Notes: generated by a model not told the origin, from the letters alone. Counted from the stretch's first letter, positions 7,186-16,842 are shown. The stretch: DNA of 64,000 nucleotides from Lachnospiraceae bacterium (GCA_017408025.1 JAFQVJ010000030.1:1-64000), one strand, 5' to 3'. Numbers and translations are program-made.

Positions 7186-7725
7186 ATGAAAACGATAAAG
7201 ATATGTGGTTGGATAACATTTACAGAAAAGATAGTATGCCTATTGTTGGTTGGCCTTATCTTTTTTACAGCTTATAGCTGTATGTCATATGCAGAAGGCT
7301 GTGCATCAAATAGTTTAGAGAGTATGAATAATGTAGACAGAGAAAGCGTCACAGCAGGATATGAGGTGTTAGGAAATTTAGGATCCACTATAGCAGGTGG
7401 TATGACTTGGACAGTTGCAGCATTAGTAATTGGATTAACAAGTATTCCGCTTTTGTTATATGTCCTGACTTGTTTAGTAAATATAATAGGTATGGTTAAA
7501 TTAAAACAATCTAAGACGGGAGCAATAAATGCTAGCTCAATAATTACAATTATTGTAGATATTCTTTTATTGTTATTATATTTGGCAGTTTTGATTCCAG
7601 ATATTAATCCATTTAGTTTATTAGTGTCAGCTGTTGTTTGTGTAGTACAGATATTTGATATCACAGTAAATTCAATATTGTTGTACAATGTATGTAAGAT
7701 TAAAAAATCAGTATATATCTCATAA
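7186..7725 (+). CDS. Putative membrane protein, four helices
   Basis: A 179-residue protein with hydrophobic segments at about residues 14-32, 72-96, 108-128 and 140-165, and polar stretches between. A ribosome site (AAAGGTGG, 7173-7180) precedes the ATG at 7186; an earlier in-frame ATG lacks one. I do not recognise the family. It lies 93 bases after nadE and is followed by a strong nested terminator, so it may be expressed from the NAD operon or on its own. Confidence 0.65.
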   Translation: MKTIKICGWITFTEKIVCLLLVGLIFFTAYSCMSYAEGCASNSLESMNNVDRESVTAGYEVLGNLGSTIAGGMTWTVAALVIGLTSIPLLLYVLTCLVNIIGMVKLKQSKTGAINASSIITIIVDILLLLLYLAVLIPDINPFSLLVSAVVCVVQIFDITVNSILLYNVCKIKKSVYIS

Positions 7726-7726
7726 A

Positions 7727-7791
7727 AAGCCTAGACCCTCAATGATATGTACCCAGTAAAGAGAGGTACATATCATTGGAATCCTAGGCTT
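7727..7791 (+). terminator. Nested terminator hairpin
   Basis: AAGCCTAG (7727-7734) pairs with CTAGGCTT (7784-7791), enclosing a second stem of AATGATATGTACC (7741-7753) with GGTACATATCATT (7765-7777). The T-tract is weak. It probably ends the upstream transcript, and a hairpin repeat begins three bases later. Confidence 0.7.
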
Positions 7792-7793
7792 CT

Positions 7794-7965
7794 GTTATTG
7801 TATAGGAAAGTTCTCGAAACTTTCCTATACAATAACAATAAGATGAGCACTCGCACGAGAAGAAAATGTCAGCTAAAGCTGACCGTGCTCGGCTCGCAAA
7901 GTGGAGCAAGTCCCTCATGAATGAGGGATTTAGGGAGTTGAAGTGGACTTGTCCACTTCGTTTTT
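7794..7965 (+). repeat. Dispersed hairpin repeat, long form (copy 4, best preserved)
   Basis: It opens with a perfect 19-bp stem: GTTATTGTATAGGAAAGTT (7794-7812) against its complement at 7818-7836. Then come GAGCAC/GTGCTC enclosing GTCAGCT/AGCTGAC (7845-7890), TCCCTCAT/ATGAGGGA (7911-7928), and GAAGTGGAC/GTCCACTTC (7940-7959) followed by T residues. The whole is stem-rich and ends like a terminator. The -35 box of the next operon starts 15 bases on. Confidence 0.85.
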
Positions 7966-7980
7966 GAATTAAAAAAAGTG

Positions 7981-8009
7981 TTGACAATAATGAAGTATTA
8001 GTGTACTAT
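7981..8009 (+). promoter_or_regulatory. Promoter of the GntR-ABC operon
   Basis: A perfect TTGACA, 17 bp, then TACTAT. The sequence around the start point contains a repeated TAGTG (7999 and 8016) that could be part of an operator for the GntR-type regulator encoded first in the operon; that last point is inference. Confidence 0.75.
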
Positions 8010-8070
8010 CTATCTAGTGCTCTGATATATTTTCTATAGAAGATTGCTTAAGCGAAAAAGGAGAGAAGAT

Positions 8071-8442
8071 ATGGAGTTTAAAAATAATATTCCTATTTAT
8101 CTACAAGTCATTGATGACATAAAACACCGCATAGGTTCAGGTGGGTTAAAACTGGGGGATAAGTTACCATCTACTAGAGAACTGGCCGTTTCATATCAGA
8201 TAAATCCAAATACTGCGGTAAGAGTCTACAATGAGATGGAGAGTATGGGAATATGCTTCACAAAGAGGGGACTTGGTACATTTGTTACTGAAGATGAGGA
8301 AAAATTTTATTCCATCAAAAAAGAGATGGCACAGGATTATGTGGATGATTTCGTCAATGGAATGAGTGGGTTAGGCATAGATAGAGAGGAAATGATTGAT
8401 TATATTAACACATATTTTAAAGAAAAGGATATGGAGGTTTAA
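8071..8442 (+). CDS. GntR-family (YtrA-type) transcriptional regulator
   Basis: A 123-residue protein with a GntR winged helix. NIPIYLQVIDDIKHRI, LPSTRELAVSYQINPNTAVRVYNEME and the wing GLGTFV are typical. Only about 40 residues follow, as in the YtrA subfamily, which usually controls an adjacent ABC transporter. The start is set by AAGGAGAG at 8058-8065. The ATPase gene begins two bases after its stop. Probable autoregulation of the operon is inferred from the family. Confidence 0.9.
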   Translation: MEFKNNIPIYLQVIDDIKHRIGSGGLKLGDKLPSTRELAVSYQINPNTAVRVYNEMESMGICFTKRGLGTFVTEDEEKFYSIKKEMAQDYVDDFVNGMSGLGIDREEMIDYINTYFKEKDMEV

Positions 8443-8444
8443 CT

Positions 8445-9137
8445 ATGTTAAAATGTGAAAACTTGGTAAAGAAGTACATGAATACAACAGCAGTGGCAGA
8501 TATATCTACTAATATTGAGCCAGGAAAGATTTATGCGCTGCTTGGACCTAATGGAAGTGGTAAAACAACATTTATGAAGATTGTGGCAGGTCTTATAAAA
8601 CCTACAGCGGGTAACATAACGTTTGAGGATAAACCCGTAGGCATATACTCAAAGGCACATATTGCTTATATGCCTACAGAGAACTTCTTTTACAGCTATA
8701 TGACTTGTAAGGATGCAGGACACTATTATAGGGATTTCTTTAATGATTTTGATGAAGAAAAATATCATCAGCTTTTAAAGGAGATGGATTTAGACCTAAA
8801 TCAGAAGATAAGCAAGATGTCATCTGGTATGGTGGCTAAGGCAAAGCTTGCTATTACTTTAGCGAGAAACAGCAGAATCATAATGTTAGATGAGCCATTA
8901 AATGGAATTGACATTATAGCAAGAGAGAAAGTCATAAATACTGTAATTGCCAACGCAACACAGGACAATGCAATTATTATGTCAAGCCACCTTGTTGATG
9001 AGCTTGAAAAGGTTATAGATTACGCAATATTCATAAGAAAAGGCGAGGTTGTAATGCAGGGAGAAGCAGAGGAGCTTAGAACAAGCAGAGGAATGTCTAT
9101 AGTAGATATGTATAAGCAGATTTATGCTCATGATTAA
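8445..9137 (+). CDS. ABC transporter ATP-binding protein (YtrB/BcrA-like)
   Basis: A 230-residue ATPase. Walker A is GPNGSGKTT near residue 35, the signature region is MSSGMVAKAKLA in place of canonical LSGGQ, Walker B is IIMLDEPLNG, and the H-loop is in IMSSHLVDE. It pairs with the membrane protein encoded next. Such GntR-ABC sets often export peptides or respond to cell-envelope stress; the substrate here is unknown. Confidence 0.9.
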   Translation: MLKCENLVKKYMNTTAVADISTNIEPGKIYALLGPNGSGKTTFMKIVAGLIKPTAGNITFEDKPVGIYSKAHIAYMPTENFFYSYMTCKDAGHYYRDFFNDFDEEKYHQLLKEMDLDLNQKISKMSSGMVAKAKLAITLARNSRIIMLDEPLNGIDIIAREKVINTVIANATQDNAIIMSSHLVDELEKVIDYAIFIRKGEVVMQGEAEELRTSRGMSIVDMYKQIYAHD

Positions 9138-9151
9138 AGGGAGGATTTGAG

Positions 9152-9916
9152 ATGTTTAGATTGATAAAATATGAAATGAGAAAAAACATAACAAGCGTTG
9201 TTATATTGTTTGCCGTTATTATGGGATTGGAAGGATATTTTCTTATCAGTGCTCTTACCGACAGTAGAAGTCATACAGCTATTTCTTCATCCCTTTTAGT
9301 TATAGCAACAATGGTTGCATATTTCTGTGTATGTATATTTGGTATAGCCACTTATTCCAAGGAGCTTAAGTCAAAGACTGGTTACATGACGTTTATGACA
9401 CCTATATCATCATTTAGTATTATCGGTTCAAAACTTATATCAACACTCATAGAAGGTGTATTTTTTGCAATTTTATTAGTAGTATTGGCATGCACTGATA
9501 TGGCACTATTTGAAGCTGTATTTCCTGAGACAAAACTATTTTCATCATTTATTAACATGCTTTTAGAATCGATGGGAGTTGATGCTTCAGGATTCTGGTT
9601 AGGAATGCTTGCAACTGTAATAGAACTTTTAGTGACATTTTTTGCTATAGTGTCAATGGCTTATCTTGCGATTACCCTTAGTTCAACGGCGTTTCAGAAC
9701 AAGAAGTATAAAGGTGTAATAAGCGCTGTAATATTTATAGTAATAGTCATTATTGTTAGCAAGGTGGCTGATGTGCTACCTAATATATATAGTAACCCGA
9801 CAAGTGTGATTGAAGCGATTGTTTCAATGGTTCCAGCATTGATATACTTTACGTTAATTACAGTAGCATCAATATTTGTATCGGGAACACTTCTTGAAAA
9901 AAAGGTAAGCTTATAA
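9152..9916 (+). CDS. ABC transporter permease (ABC-2 type)
   Basis: A 254-residue membrane protein with about six hydrophobic segments. The first is at residues 15-35 after a basic start (MFRLIKYEMRKN), and the rest lie near 45-65, 95-120, 145-175, 185-205 and 225-245. The layout matches permeases paired with YtrA/YtrB-like proteins. It begins 14 bases after the ATPase gene and ends the operon before a terminator. Confidence 0.85.
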   Translation: MFRLIKYEMRKNITSVVILFAVIMGLEGYFLISALTDSRSHTAISSSLLVIATMVAYFCVCIFGIATYSKELKSKTGYMTFMTPISSFSIIGSKLISTLIEGVFFAILLVVLACTDMALFEAVFPETKLFSSFINMLLESMGVDASGFWLGMLATVIELLVTFFAIVSMAYLAITLSSTAFQNKKYKGVISAVIFIVIVIIVSKVADVLPNIYSNPTSVIEAIVSMVPALIYFTLITVASIFVSGTLLEKKVSL

Positions 9917-9918
9917 AA

Positions 9919-9956
9919 AAAGGTGTGGTACTGTTGAAAGGTACCGCACTTTTTTC
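9919..9956 (+). terminator. Intrinsic terminator of the GntR-ABC operon
   Basis: AGGTGTGGTAC and GTACCGCACTT form a stem with one wobble around a 9-nt loop and end in a run of T residues. Confidence 0.85.
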
Positions 9957-10088
9957 TCTTTTATTATTAGTTATTTTGTGGTATTCTATAGAAAGTGGTT
10001 TTATATATTTGGGCTGTTAAGTAAGGTTGCATATTTTACAGTGTAAATCCTAGCTTTGACCATAACAGTTATATAAAGGGGATTAGTG

Positions 10089-12134
10089 ATGAATAGTAAA
10101 TTAAAATTTAAAGGGAAAATGATTACACATTTAATATATCCCGTAATATTAGGTTTGATGGTTTTAGGCATCGGCGTGTATGAGTATTTGAGCAATATGA
10201 CAGCGGGACTTATCATCATAATTGCATCAGCTATATTGACCATCGCGTCATTGATAATGTACTTAGTGCATAAGCCGGTGGTAATGCGTGACCTCATAGA
10301 ATTTGCGGTGGATTACGCCCAGGTTCAGAAGGAGCTACTACGTGATTTAGCCATACCATATGGTCTGATTGACACAGAGGGAAATCTTTTATGGACCAAT
10401 AAAGAGATAGAGATGGTTTTTGGCCAGGAGGTATCTCGTCAAAAAAACGTTTGTGATTTATTTGAAGAAATAAGTTTGGAAGAACTTAAACTTGAGGAAG
10501 AATCAAAAGAATTTCATATTAGGCATAACGATAGGGATTATTGTGTTGAGTGTAAGCGCATTGATGTAAAAAACGTATTTAATGCCACAAAAGTTCTTGC
10601 CATAGAAGAGGAAGATGATTATCTTGTGGCCATGTATTTCTTTGATGAGACAGAGATAAACAGGCTGCAGAAAGAAAATTCTGATCAGAGACTTGTGGCT
10701 GGTCTTATATATATAGACAATTATGAAGAGGCTCTTGAAAGTGTTGAGGATGTTAAAAAATCGCTTCTTACAGCTCTTATAGAGAGAAAGATTAATCAGT
10801 TTGGAGCTAATATTGACGCAGTAGTTAAAAAGCTGGAGAAAGACAAGTATTTTATAGCGTTTCAGTATAAGTACCTTGAGGGCCTGCAAGCTGGAAAGTT
10901 TGCTATTCTGGATGAAGTAAAGGCGGTTAATATCGGAAATGAGATGGATATGACCATCAGTATAGGTATTGGATATAATGGAGAGACATATAACCAGAAC
11001 TGTGATTACTCAAGAATGGCTATGGACATGGCTCTTGGACGTGGTGGTGACCAGGCAGTTGTCAAGGATGGTGACAGAACATACTATTATGGTGGAAAAT
11101 CAAAGCAGGTAGAAAAAAATACACGAGTTAAAGCAAGAGTTAAGGCACATGCTCTCAGAGAACTGTTAGCTACAAAGGAAACGGTTATCATTATGGGGCA
11201 TCAGATAGCAGATATAGATTCATTTGGTGCGGCCATTGGTATTTACAGAGCTGTTAAAGCCTTAAACAAGCGTGCGTATATTGTGCTTAATGAGGTTACA
11301 ACATCTCTTCGTCCTATGGTTGACAGATTTTTGAATAATAGTGATTATGAAGAAGATTTATTGATAAAATCACCTGCTGCAATTGAGCTTGCGAAAAAAG
11401 ACGCAGCGATCATCGTAGTAGATGTAAATAGACCTAGCTATACAGAATGTCCAGAGCTATTAGAGGTGGGAAGAACCATTGCAGTTCTTGATCATCACAG
11501 ACAGACAAGTGAAATTATCGAAAACGCACTTCTTTCATATGTGGAGCCATTTGCTTCATCAGCATGCGAAATGGTTGCGGAGATACTTCAGTATATTCAG
11601 GATGGCATTAAGCTAAAACAGGTTGAAGCAGATGCCATGTATGGCGGCATAATGATAGACACAAATAATTTCACACAGAAGACGGGTGTGCGTACATTTG
11701 AGGCGGCAGCATTCTTAAGAAGAAGCGGTGCAGATGTGACAAGAGTACGCATGATGTTTAGAAACAACATAACAGAATATAAAGCAAGAGCGGAGGCTGT
11801 TAGCCGTGCAGAAGTATTTATGGACCAGTTTGCCATAGCAGATTGCATTGCGGAAGGGTTAGAGAGCCCTACAGTTGTATGTGCTCAGGCCGCAAACGAA
11901 ATGCTCAATATAAGCGGCATCAACGCTTCGTTTGTACTGACAAAGTACAATGAAAAGGTGTATATAAGTGCAAGATCTATAAGTAATATAAATGTTCAGC
12001 TGATTATGGAGCGCTTAGGTGGTGGCGGGCATATGAATATAGCAGGTGCACAGCTTGAGGGATATACAGTTGCAGAGGCTAGAAGACATCTTAAAGAAAT
12101 AGTTATGTCAATGGTTGAGGAAGGAGATTTGTAA
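10089..12134 (+). CDS. gdpP: Cyclic di-AMP phosphodiesterase GdpP (DHH/DHHA1)
   Basis: A 681-residue protein. Two membrane helices span about residues 14-58, then come a PAS-like part (to about 155) and a degenerate GGDEF domain (about 170-300). The DHH domain carries [13 protein letters not shown] and VLDHHRQT (near residue 470), and the DHHA1 end has [12 protein letters not shown] (near 643). The family hydrolyses the second messenger c-di-AMP at the membrane. The ATG at 10089 is preferred over the adjoining GTG because AAAGGGG is better spaced from it. rplI starts two bases after the stop, so gdpP, rplI and dnaB form one unit, the order usual in Firmicutes. Confidence 0.95.
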   Translation: MNSKLKFKGKMITHLIYPVILGLMVLGIGVYEYLSNMTAGLIIIIASAILTIASLIMYLVHKPVVMRDLIEFAVDYAQVQKELLRDLAIPYGLIDTEGNLLWTNKEIEMVFGQEVSRQKNVCDLFEEISLEELKLEEESKEFHIRHNDRDYCVECKRIDVKNVFNATKVLAIEEEDDYLVAMYFFDETEINRLQKENSDQRLVAGLIYIDNYEEALESVEDVKKSLLTALIERKINQFGANIDAVVKKLEKDKYFIAFQYKYLEGLQAGKFAILDEVKAVNIGNEMDMTISIGIGYNGETYNQNCDYSRMAMDMALGRGGDQAVVKDGDRTYYYGGKSKQVEKNTRVKARVKAHALRELLATKETVIIMGHQIADIDSFGAAIGIYRAVKALNKRAYIVLNEVTTSLRPMVDRFLNNSDYEEDLLIKSPAAIELAKKDAAIIVVDVNRPSYTECPELLEVGRTIAVLDHHRQTSEIIENALLSYVEPFASSACEMVAEILQYIQDGIKLKQVEADAMYGGIMIDTNNFTQKTGVRTFEAAAFLRRSGADVTRVRMMFRNNITEYKARAEAVSRAEVFMDQFAIADCIAEGLESPTVVCAQAANEMLNISGINASFVLTKYNEKVYISARSISNINVQLIMERLGGGGHMNIAGAQLEGYTVAEARRHLKEIVMSMVEEGDL

Positions 12135-12136
12135 AA

Positions 12137-12583
12137 ATGGAAGTTATATTATTGGAAGATGTAAAGGCATTAGGGAAAAAGGGAGAGATAGTAAAGGTAA
12201 ACGACAGCTACGCAAGAAATTGTTTATTGCCTAAGAAACTTGGTTTGGAAGCAAATAATAAGAATCTCAATGACTTGAAGCTTCAGAATGCCAATAAGGC
12301 TAAGATAGAAAAGGAAAAGCTTGAGGAAGCAAAGGCACTGGCTGAGAGAATGAAAGAGATGTCAGTGACTCTCAATATTAAGTCTGGTGAGGGTGGCAGG
12401 ACATTTGGTTCAGTATCTACAAAGGAAATAGCGCAAGCAGTAAAAGACCAGCTGGGGCTTGAGCTTGATAAGAAGAAGATGGTTCTTGATGAGCCTATAA
12501 AGGCACTGGGAAATTATGTTGTTCAGGTTAAGCTTCACAAAGATGTATCAGCCAATCTTACTGTTAAGGTAAAAGAAAAGTAG
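12137..12583 (+). CDS. rplI: 50S ribosomal protein L9
   Basis: A 148-residue protein with the L9 N-terminal RNA-binding domain ([21 protein letters not shown], then [12 protein letters not shown]). A long helix of about residues 41-75 links it to the C-terminal domain ([17 protein letters not shown]). Length and motifs match the family fully. The ribosome site overlaps the end of gdpP. Confidence 0.97.
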   Translation: MEVILLEDVKALGKKGEIVKVNDSYARNCLLPKKLGLEANNKNLNDLKLQNANKAKIEKEKLEEAKALAERMKEMSVTLNIKSGEGGRTFGSVSTKEIAQAVKDQLGLELDKKKMVLDEPIKALGNYVVQVKLHKDVSANLTVKVKEK

Positions 12584-12638
12584 GCTTGTGTATAAAACAT
12601 AAGATGAAAACGTAACAGAAAGGTGGATGAGGACGGTC

Positions 12639-13982
12639 ATGGATGAAGCGTTGATAAAGAAAGTACTGCCTCATAGTGTGGATGCCGAAAAATCTGTGAT
12701 TGGTTCTATGCTTATGGATCAGGATGCAGTGGTAGCAGCATCAGAAATACTCACAAAAGATGATTTTTACGGAAAGCAATATGGCACATTGTTTGAGGCG
12801 ATGTTGATTTTGTATAAAGAGGGCAAGGCAGTTGATTTAGTTACATTGCAGAACCAGTTAAAGGAGATGGATGTACCGCCAGAGCTTACTAGCGTTGAAT
12901 TCTTGAGAGATATTATAAGTCAGGTATTTACATCAGCCAATGTAAAGCATTATGCAGGGATTGTAAAAGAGAAGGCAATACTTAGAAATCTCATAAAGAC
13001 AAATGAAGATATAGCAAATAGATGTTATCTTGGAAAGCAGCCATTGGATGAGATACTCAATATGACTGAAAAGAAGATATTTAGTCTGATGCAGACACAG
13101 GGTGGCGGCGAGTTTGTGCCTATTAAGCAGGTTGTTATCAATACTCTTGAGAAGATAGAGGCAGCCGCGAAGAATAAGGGAAGCGTAACAGGTATTCCTA
13201 CAGGATTTACAGATCTTGATTATCAGACCGCAGGATTGCAACCCTCTGACCTTGTGTTGGTAGCAGCGAGACCATCTATGGGTAAAACAGCCTTTGTCTT
13301 AAATATTGCGGAGCATATGGCATTTAAGAAGGGTGTTACAGTTGCCATATTCAGCTTGGAAATGTCAAAGGAGCAGCTGGTAAATAGATTACTCTCGCTA
13401 GAATCAAAGGTAAGCTCTCAGTTAATGAGAACAGGCAATTTGGAGGACTCAGACTGGGAGAGACTTATTGAGAGTGCACAGGTAATCGGTGGTTCAAATC
13501 TTATCATCGATGATACGCCTAGTATATCCATACAGGAAATGCGCTCAAAATGTAGAAAATATAAGATGGAACACAATCTTGGAATAATTATTATTGATTA
13601 CCTTCAGTTGATGAGTGCTGGTGCAGGAAATTCGGACAGTAGACAGCAGCAGATATCAGACATCTCTCGTTCATTGAAGGCATTGGCTAGGGAGTTGAAT
13701 GTACCGGTTGTGGCATTATCTCAGCTGTCACGTGCTGTTGAGCAGAGACCTGACCACAGACCAATGCTTTCGGATCTCCGTGAATCAGGAGCCATCGAGC
13801 AGGATGCCGATGTGGTTATGTTTATATATCGTGATGATTATTATAACAAGGATACTGATAAGAAGGGTATCGCTGAAATCATCATTGCTAAGCAGAGAAA
13901 CGGCCCAGTTGGAACAATTGAATTGGCATGGTTAGCAGACTATACCAAATTCGGAAATATCGATCATAGACGCCCACAGTAA
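12639..13982 (+). CDS. dnaB: Replicative DNA helicase
   Basis: A 447-residue DnaB-type helicase. The N-terminal domain begins MDEALIKKVLPHSVDAEKSV. The RecA-like domain has Walker A RPSMGKTAF near residue 214, Walker B IIIIDYLQLM, and the arginine and Q motifs near QLSRAVEQR and VVMFIYRDDYY. The start at 12639 matches the usual family start; the ATG at 12627 touches the AGGTGG site and is less likely. Downstream on the minus strand (30.6-32.7 kb) the window also encodes the loader-type proteins DnaC/DnaD that would work with it. Confidence 0.96.
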   Translation: MDEALIKKVLPHSVDAEKSVIGSMLMDQDAVVAASEILTKDDFYGKQYGTLFEAMLILYKEGKAVDLVTLQNQLKEMDVPPELTSVEFLRDIISQVFTSANVKHYAGIVKEKAILRNLIKTNEDIANRCYLGKQPLDEILNMTEKKIFSLMQTQGGGEFVPIKQVVINTLEKIEAAAKNKGSVTGIPTGFTDLDYQTAGLQPSDLVLVAARPSMGKTAFVLNIAEHMAFKKGVTVAIFSLEMSKEQLVNRLLSLESKVSSQLMRTGNLEDSDWERLIESAQVIGGSNLIIDDTPSISIQEMRSKCRKYKMEHNLGIIIIDYLQLMSAGAGNSDSRQQQISDISRSLKALARELNVPVVALSQLSRAVEQRPDHRPMLSDLRESGAIEQDADVVMFIYRDDYYNKDTDKKGIAEIIIAKQRNGPVGTIELAWLADYTKFGNIDHRRPQ

Positions 13983-14060
13983 AGTGGCGTAAATAAAGTG
14001 TAAAGCTTTGGTAAATTGTGTTTACAGGCTATTGAAAAAGTGTATAAAAGTGATGTAATG

Positions 14061-14096
14061 TAGGTTGGAAGGATTACGCCCTTTCAACCTATTTTA
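14061..14096 (+). terminator. Intrinsic terminator after dnaB
   Basis: TAGGTTGGAA (14061-14070) pairs with TTTCAACCTA (14082-14091) and runs into a T-rich tract. Confidence 0.8.
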
Positions 14097-14141
14097 TATT
14101 ATATGGAAAAGCTCTTGAAGCTTGCCTAATAATATAATAAT
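14094..14141 (+). repeat. Degenerate hairpin repeat (copy 5)
   Basis: TTATATTATATGGAAAAGC faces a partly complementary GCTTGCCTAATAATATAA. It has the same layout, position after a terminator and loop (TCTTGAA) as the other family members, with several mismatches. Confidence 0.55.
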
Positions 14142-14216
14142 AATCTCATATGGCTGCGGAAAACGCATATGGAAGATGATAAAATATAAACAAAGGTGAC
14201 TAGAAGGAGAGAGACA

Positions 14217-14873
14217 ATGGCTGAAATGTATATAACAAGTTTGGGTAGGACAGAAGGAAAGAGATACATGATATCTGATGCAGCGAAGATGGTTGATGTG
14301 GAGTCACATGTTCTCAGATATTGGGAAGAGGAGCTTGATATAGAGATTCCAAGAAATGAGATGGGTCATAGATATTATACTGATTATTACATAAATGTGT
14401 TTAGGAAGATAAAGGAACTGAAAGAGCAGGGATTTTTGCTTAAGGCCATAAAGATTGCGTTGCCTGAAATAATGGATGGTAATGATGTAGATGGTGCGAG
14501 AACCATTAAAGAGGAGGTAAATGCTACAAGAGAAGAGCTTGTGCAAGCAAGAAGTGAGATGGCAGTTCATATGGAAAGAGATGTGGACAAGCCTTCGAAG
14601 ATGGAGCAGTTTCAGATGATTTTAGGCAATATAGTCACAACAGCATTACAGGAAAATAATAAATCGCTGACAACCGAGGTGTCGAAAAATGTCAGTGATT
14701 CAGTCATAAAGGAGATGGATTATCTTCTCAGATTAAAGGAGGAGCGGGAGGAAGAACGCTTCAAAAAATTTGATGAGATGGTTAGAGGTTTACAGAAGGA
14801 TAACAAGATGGCGGCGCAAAAAAGTGGAGAAAAAAAGCGGAAGATATTTAGAAAAAGAAAATCACTGGATTGA
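14217..14873 (+). CDS. MerR-type HTH protein with coiled-coil tail (RacA-like)
   Basis: A 218-residue protein. Residues about 17-85 form a MerR-type helix-turn-helix (YMISDAAKMVDVESHVLRYWEEE and HRYYTDYYINVFRKIKEL). The rest is helical and charged and probably coiled-coil, ending in a very basic tail KKRKIFRKRKSLD. The lack of an effector domain and the long coil resemble RacA-type chromosome-anchoring or structural DNA-binding proteins more than classic MerR sensors. That comparison is inference. The start is set by GAAGGAGAG at 14203-14211. It stands alone between two terminators. Confidence 0.75.
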   Translation: MAEMYITSLGRTEGKRYMISDAAKMVDVESHVLRYWEEELDIEIPRNEMGHRYYTDYYINVFRKIKELKEQGFLLKAIKIALPEIMDGNDVDGARTIKEEVNATREELVQARSEMAVHMERDVDKPSKMEQFQMILGNIVTTALQENNKSLTTEVSKNVSDSVIKEMDYLLRLKEEREEERFKKFDEMVRGLQKDNKMAAQKSGEKKRKIFRKRKSLD

Positions 14874-14895
14874 TATTGAATATTAAGGCATAACA

Positions 14896-14940
14896 AAAGC
14901 CCCTAAGATAATTACATAAATCATCTTAAAGGGGCTTTAT
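14896..14940. terminator. Bidirectional terminator
   Basis: AAAGCCCCTAAGAT (14896-14909) pairs with ATCTTAAAGGGGCTTT (14923-14938) with one bulged base. A-rich and T-rich flanks let it serve the MerR-like gene on the plus strand and the ferredoxin gene on the minus strand. Confidence 0.85.
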
Positions 14941-14962
14941 ATGTTACTTTATATGTGTTTAA

Positions 14963-15130
14963 TTATTCCTGTGGAGCGCCAACTGGGCATGCACCTGCAC
15001 AAGCACCACAGTCTAAGCATGCATCTGCATCGATAACATACTTGCCTTCACCCTCAGATATTGCGCCAACTGGACAAACCTCTGCACAAGCACCACATGA
15101 TACACATTCATCAGAAATTGTATAAGCCAT
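14963..15130 (-). CDS. 2[4Fe-4S] ferredoxin
   Basis: A 55-residue clostridial-type ferredoxin with two CxxCxxCxxxCP clusters: CVSCGACAEVCP and CLDCGACAGACP. This is the usual length and spacing for the small electron carrier that serves hydrogenases, pyruvate:ferredoxin oxidoreductase and Rnf complexes in anaerobes. The AAGGAGG site lies 8-14 bases before the ATG on the minus strand. It is a single-gene unit sharing a bidirectional terminator with the MerR-like gene. Confidence 0.95.
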   Translation of the reverse strand: MAYTISDECVSCGACAEVCPVGAISEGEGKYVIDADACLDCGACAGACPVGAPQE

Positions 15131-15362
15131 TTTAAAGTCCTCCTTATATATTTAAAAATTAGTGTGAATATACAGATAGGGGAACCACCCCACATATCTG
15201 TCAGAAATCATAGCTGTTAAAGTACAGCCTTGATTTACTTCATTTTAACTCAAAATGATTATTAATACAAGGGAATATTCGTATTGCTAAAATTTACTTT
15301 TCTCAATAAGAATATAATTTTATATTAATGATAATTTAAACTTATAAGATATATAAATAATA

Positions 15363-15391
15363 TTGATTTTACTTATAACTACATATATGAT
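15363..15391 (+). promoter_or_regulatory. Promoter of purA
   Basis: TTGATT, 17 bp, TATGAT, about 75 bases before the purA start. The 15131-15460 gap otherwise holds AT-rich sequence and no gene I can support. Confidence 0.7.
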
Positions 15392-15464
15392 ACACTAAGA
15401 ATGAAAATGTAAAAAACAAAATGGGTAGGTCTTTTTACATCTTTAGAAGTGGAGGAACAGTAAT

Positions 15465-16742
15465 ATGGTAAAAGCAATAGTTGGCGCCAATTGGGGCGAT
15501 GAAGGAAAAGGCAAGATAACAGATATGCTTGGTGAGACATCTGATGTCATCGTCAGATTTCAGGGTGGAAGTAATGCAGGACATACTATCGTAAATAATT
15601 ATGGTAAGTTTGCTCTTCATATGTTACCATCAGGTGTATTTTATAATCATACAACAAGTATTATAGGAAATGGTGTTGCACTTAGCATACCAGCGTTATT
15701 TAAGGAAGTTAATGAGATTATCGAGAAGGGTGTTCCAGCTCCTAAGCTTCTGGTATCAGATAGAGCACAGATAGTTATGCCTTATCACATTCTTTTTGAT
15801 GAGTGTGAAGAGGAGAGACTTGGTAAGAAGTCTTTCGGCTCAACTAAGTCGGGTATTGCACCTTTTTATTCAGATAAATTTTCTAAGATTGGTTTTCAGG
15901 TGTCTGAACTTTTTGACGAGGAGTTATTGGTTGAGAAGGTTAAGAGAGTATGTGAGATGAAGAATGTTATATTAGAGCATATGTATCATAAAGCGCCTAT
16001 TGTACCTGAAGAACTTCTTGAAACCCTTCACGAGTACAGAGACATGGTTGCTCCATATGTATGCGATACAGCAGCATTTATTCAGGATGCAATTAAGGCT
16101 GGTAAGAATATACTTCTTGAGGGTCAGCTTGGTACATTGAAGGATCCTGATTTCGGTATATATCCAATGGTTACATCTTCTCATACACTGGCTGCTTACG
16201 GTGCTATTGGAGCAGGTATACCACCATATGAAATTAAGGAGATTATCGCTGTAGTAAAGGCATATTCAAGTGCAGTAGGTGCAGGTGAGTTTGTAAGTGA
16301 AATATTAGATGAGAAAGTAGCAGATGAGCTTAGAAAGCGCGGTGGCGATGGTGGCGAATATGGTGCTACAACAGGTCGCCCAAGAAGAATGGGATGGTTT
16401 GACGCTGTAGCTTCTAAGTATGGTTGCCGTATGCAGGGTGCTACTCAGGTTGCATTTACTGTTTTAGATGTACTTGGTTATCTTGATGAAATTCCTGTAT
16501 GTGTAGGATATGATATTGATGGCAAGGTGACAAAGGAATTCCCAGTTACATCAAAGCTTGCGAAGGCTAAGCCTGTATATGAGTATCTTCCAGGATGGAA
16601 GTGCGATATAAGAGGTATCAAGAAGTACGAGGAGCTTCCAGAGAATTGTAGAAAATATATTGAGTTTGTAGAAAAGGAAATCGGTGTTAAGATTACTATG
16701 GTATCTAATGGTCCGGGAAGAAGCGACATTATCTATAGATAA
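15465..16742 (+). CDS. purA: Adenylosuccinate synthetase
   Basis: A 425-residue protein of full length. The GTP-binding start VGANWGDEGKGKITDML, the IMP-site segments RFQGGSNAGHTIV and GSTKSGIAPFYSD, and the later NGPGRSD (guanine recognition) are all present. It makes adenylosuccinate from IMP and aspartate in AMP synthesis. The ribosome site GTGGAGGA precedes the ATG. It is monocistronic, and its terminator is the left arm of the 474-bp palindrome. Confidence 0.96.
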   Translation: MVKAIVGANWGDEGKGKITDMLGETSDVIVRFQGGSNAGHTIVNNYGKFALHMLPSGVFYNHTTSIIGNGVALSIPALFKEVNEIIEKGVPAPKLLVSDRAQIVMPYHILFDECEEERLGKKSFGSTKSGIAPFYSDKFSKIGFQVSELFDEELLVEKVKRVCEMKNVILEHMYHKAPIVPEELLETLHEYRDMVAPYVCDTAAFIQDAIKAGKNILLEGQLGTLKDPDFGIYPMVTSSHTLAAYGAIGAGIPPYEIKEIIAVVKAYSSAVGAGEFVSEILDEKVADELRKRGGDGGEYGATTGRPRRMGWFDAVASKYGCRMQGATQVAFTVLDVLGYLDEIPVCVGYDIDGKVTKEFPVTSKLAKAKPVYEYLPGWKCDIRGIKKYEELPENCRKYIEFVEKEIGVKITMVSNGPGRSDIIYR

Positions 16743-16796
16743 ACAATGAACCACAAAGTGGGATGTTGCACAAATATAATATAATTTACATTATGG

Positions 16797-16842
16797 GAAG
16801 ATTAGTCTTTAGTCCTCACCGACTGCTAATCTTCCTTTTTAT
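16797..16842 (+). terminator. Terminator of purA (left palindrome arm)
   Basis: GGAAGATTAG (16797-16806) pairs with CTAATCTTCC (16827-16836) and is followed by TTTTT. It is the inverted twin of the deoC terminator at 17161-17209. Confidence 0.8.

Noticed and set aside
7784-7987. Minus-strand 67-aa frame across the repeat at 7794
   Set aside because: It lies within the structured repeat and the following promoter and has no ribosome site.
15013-15195. 60-aa minus-strand frame over the ferredoxin gene
   Set aside because: It is a shifted-frame shadow; the ferredoxin frame has the double cluster motif and the ribosome site.
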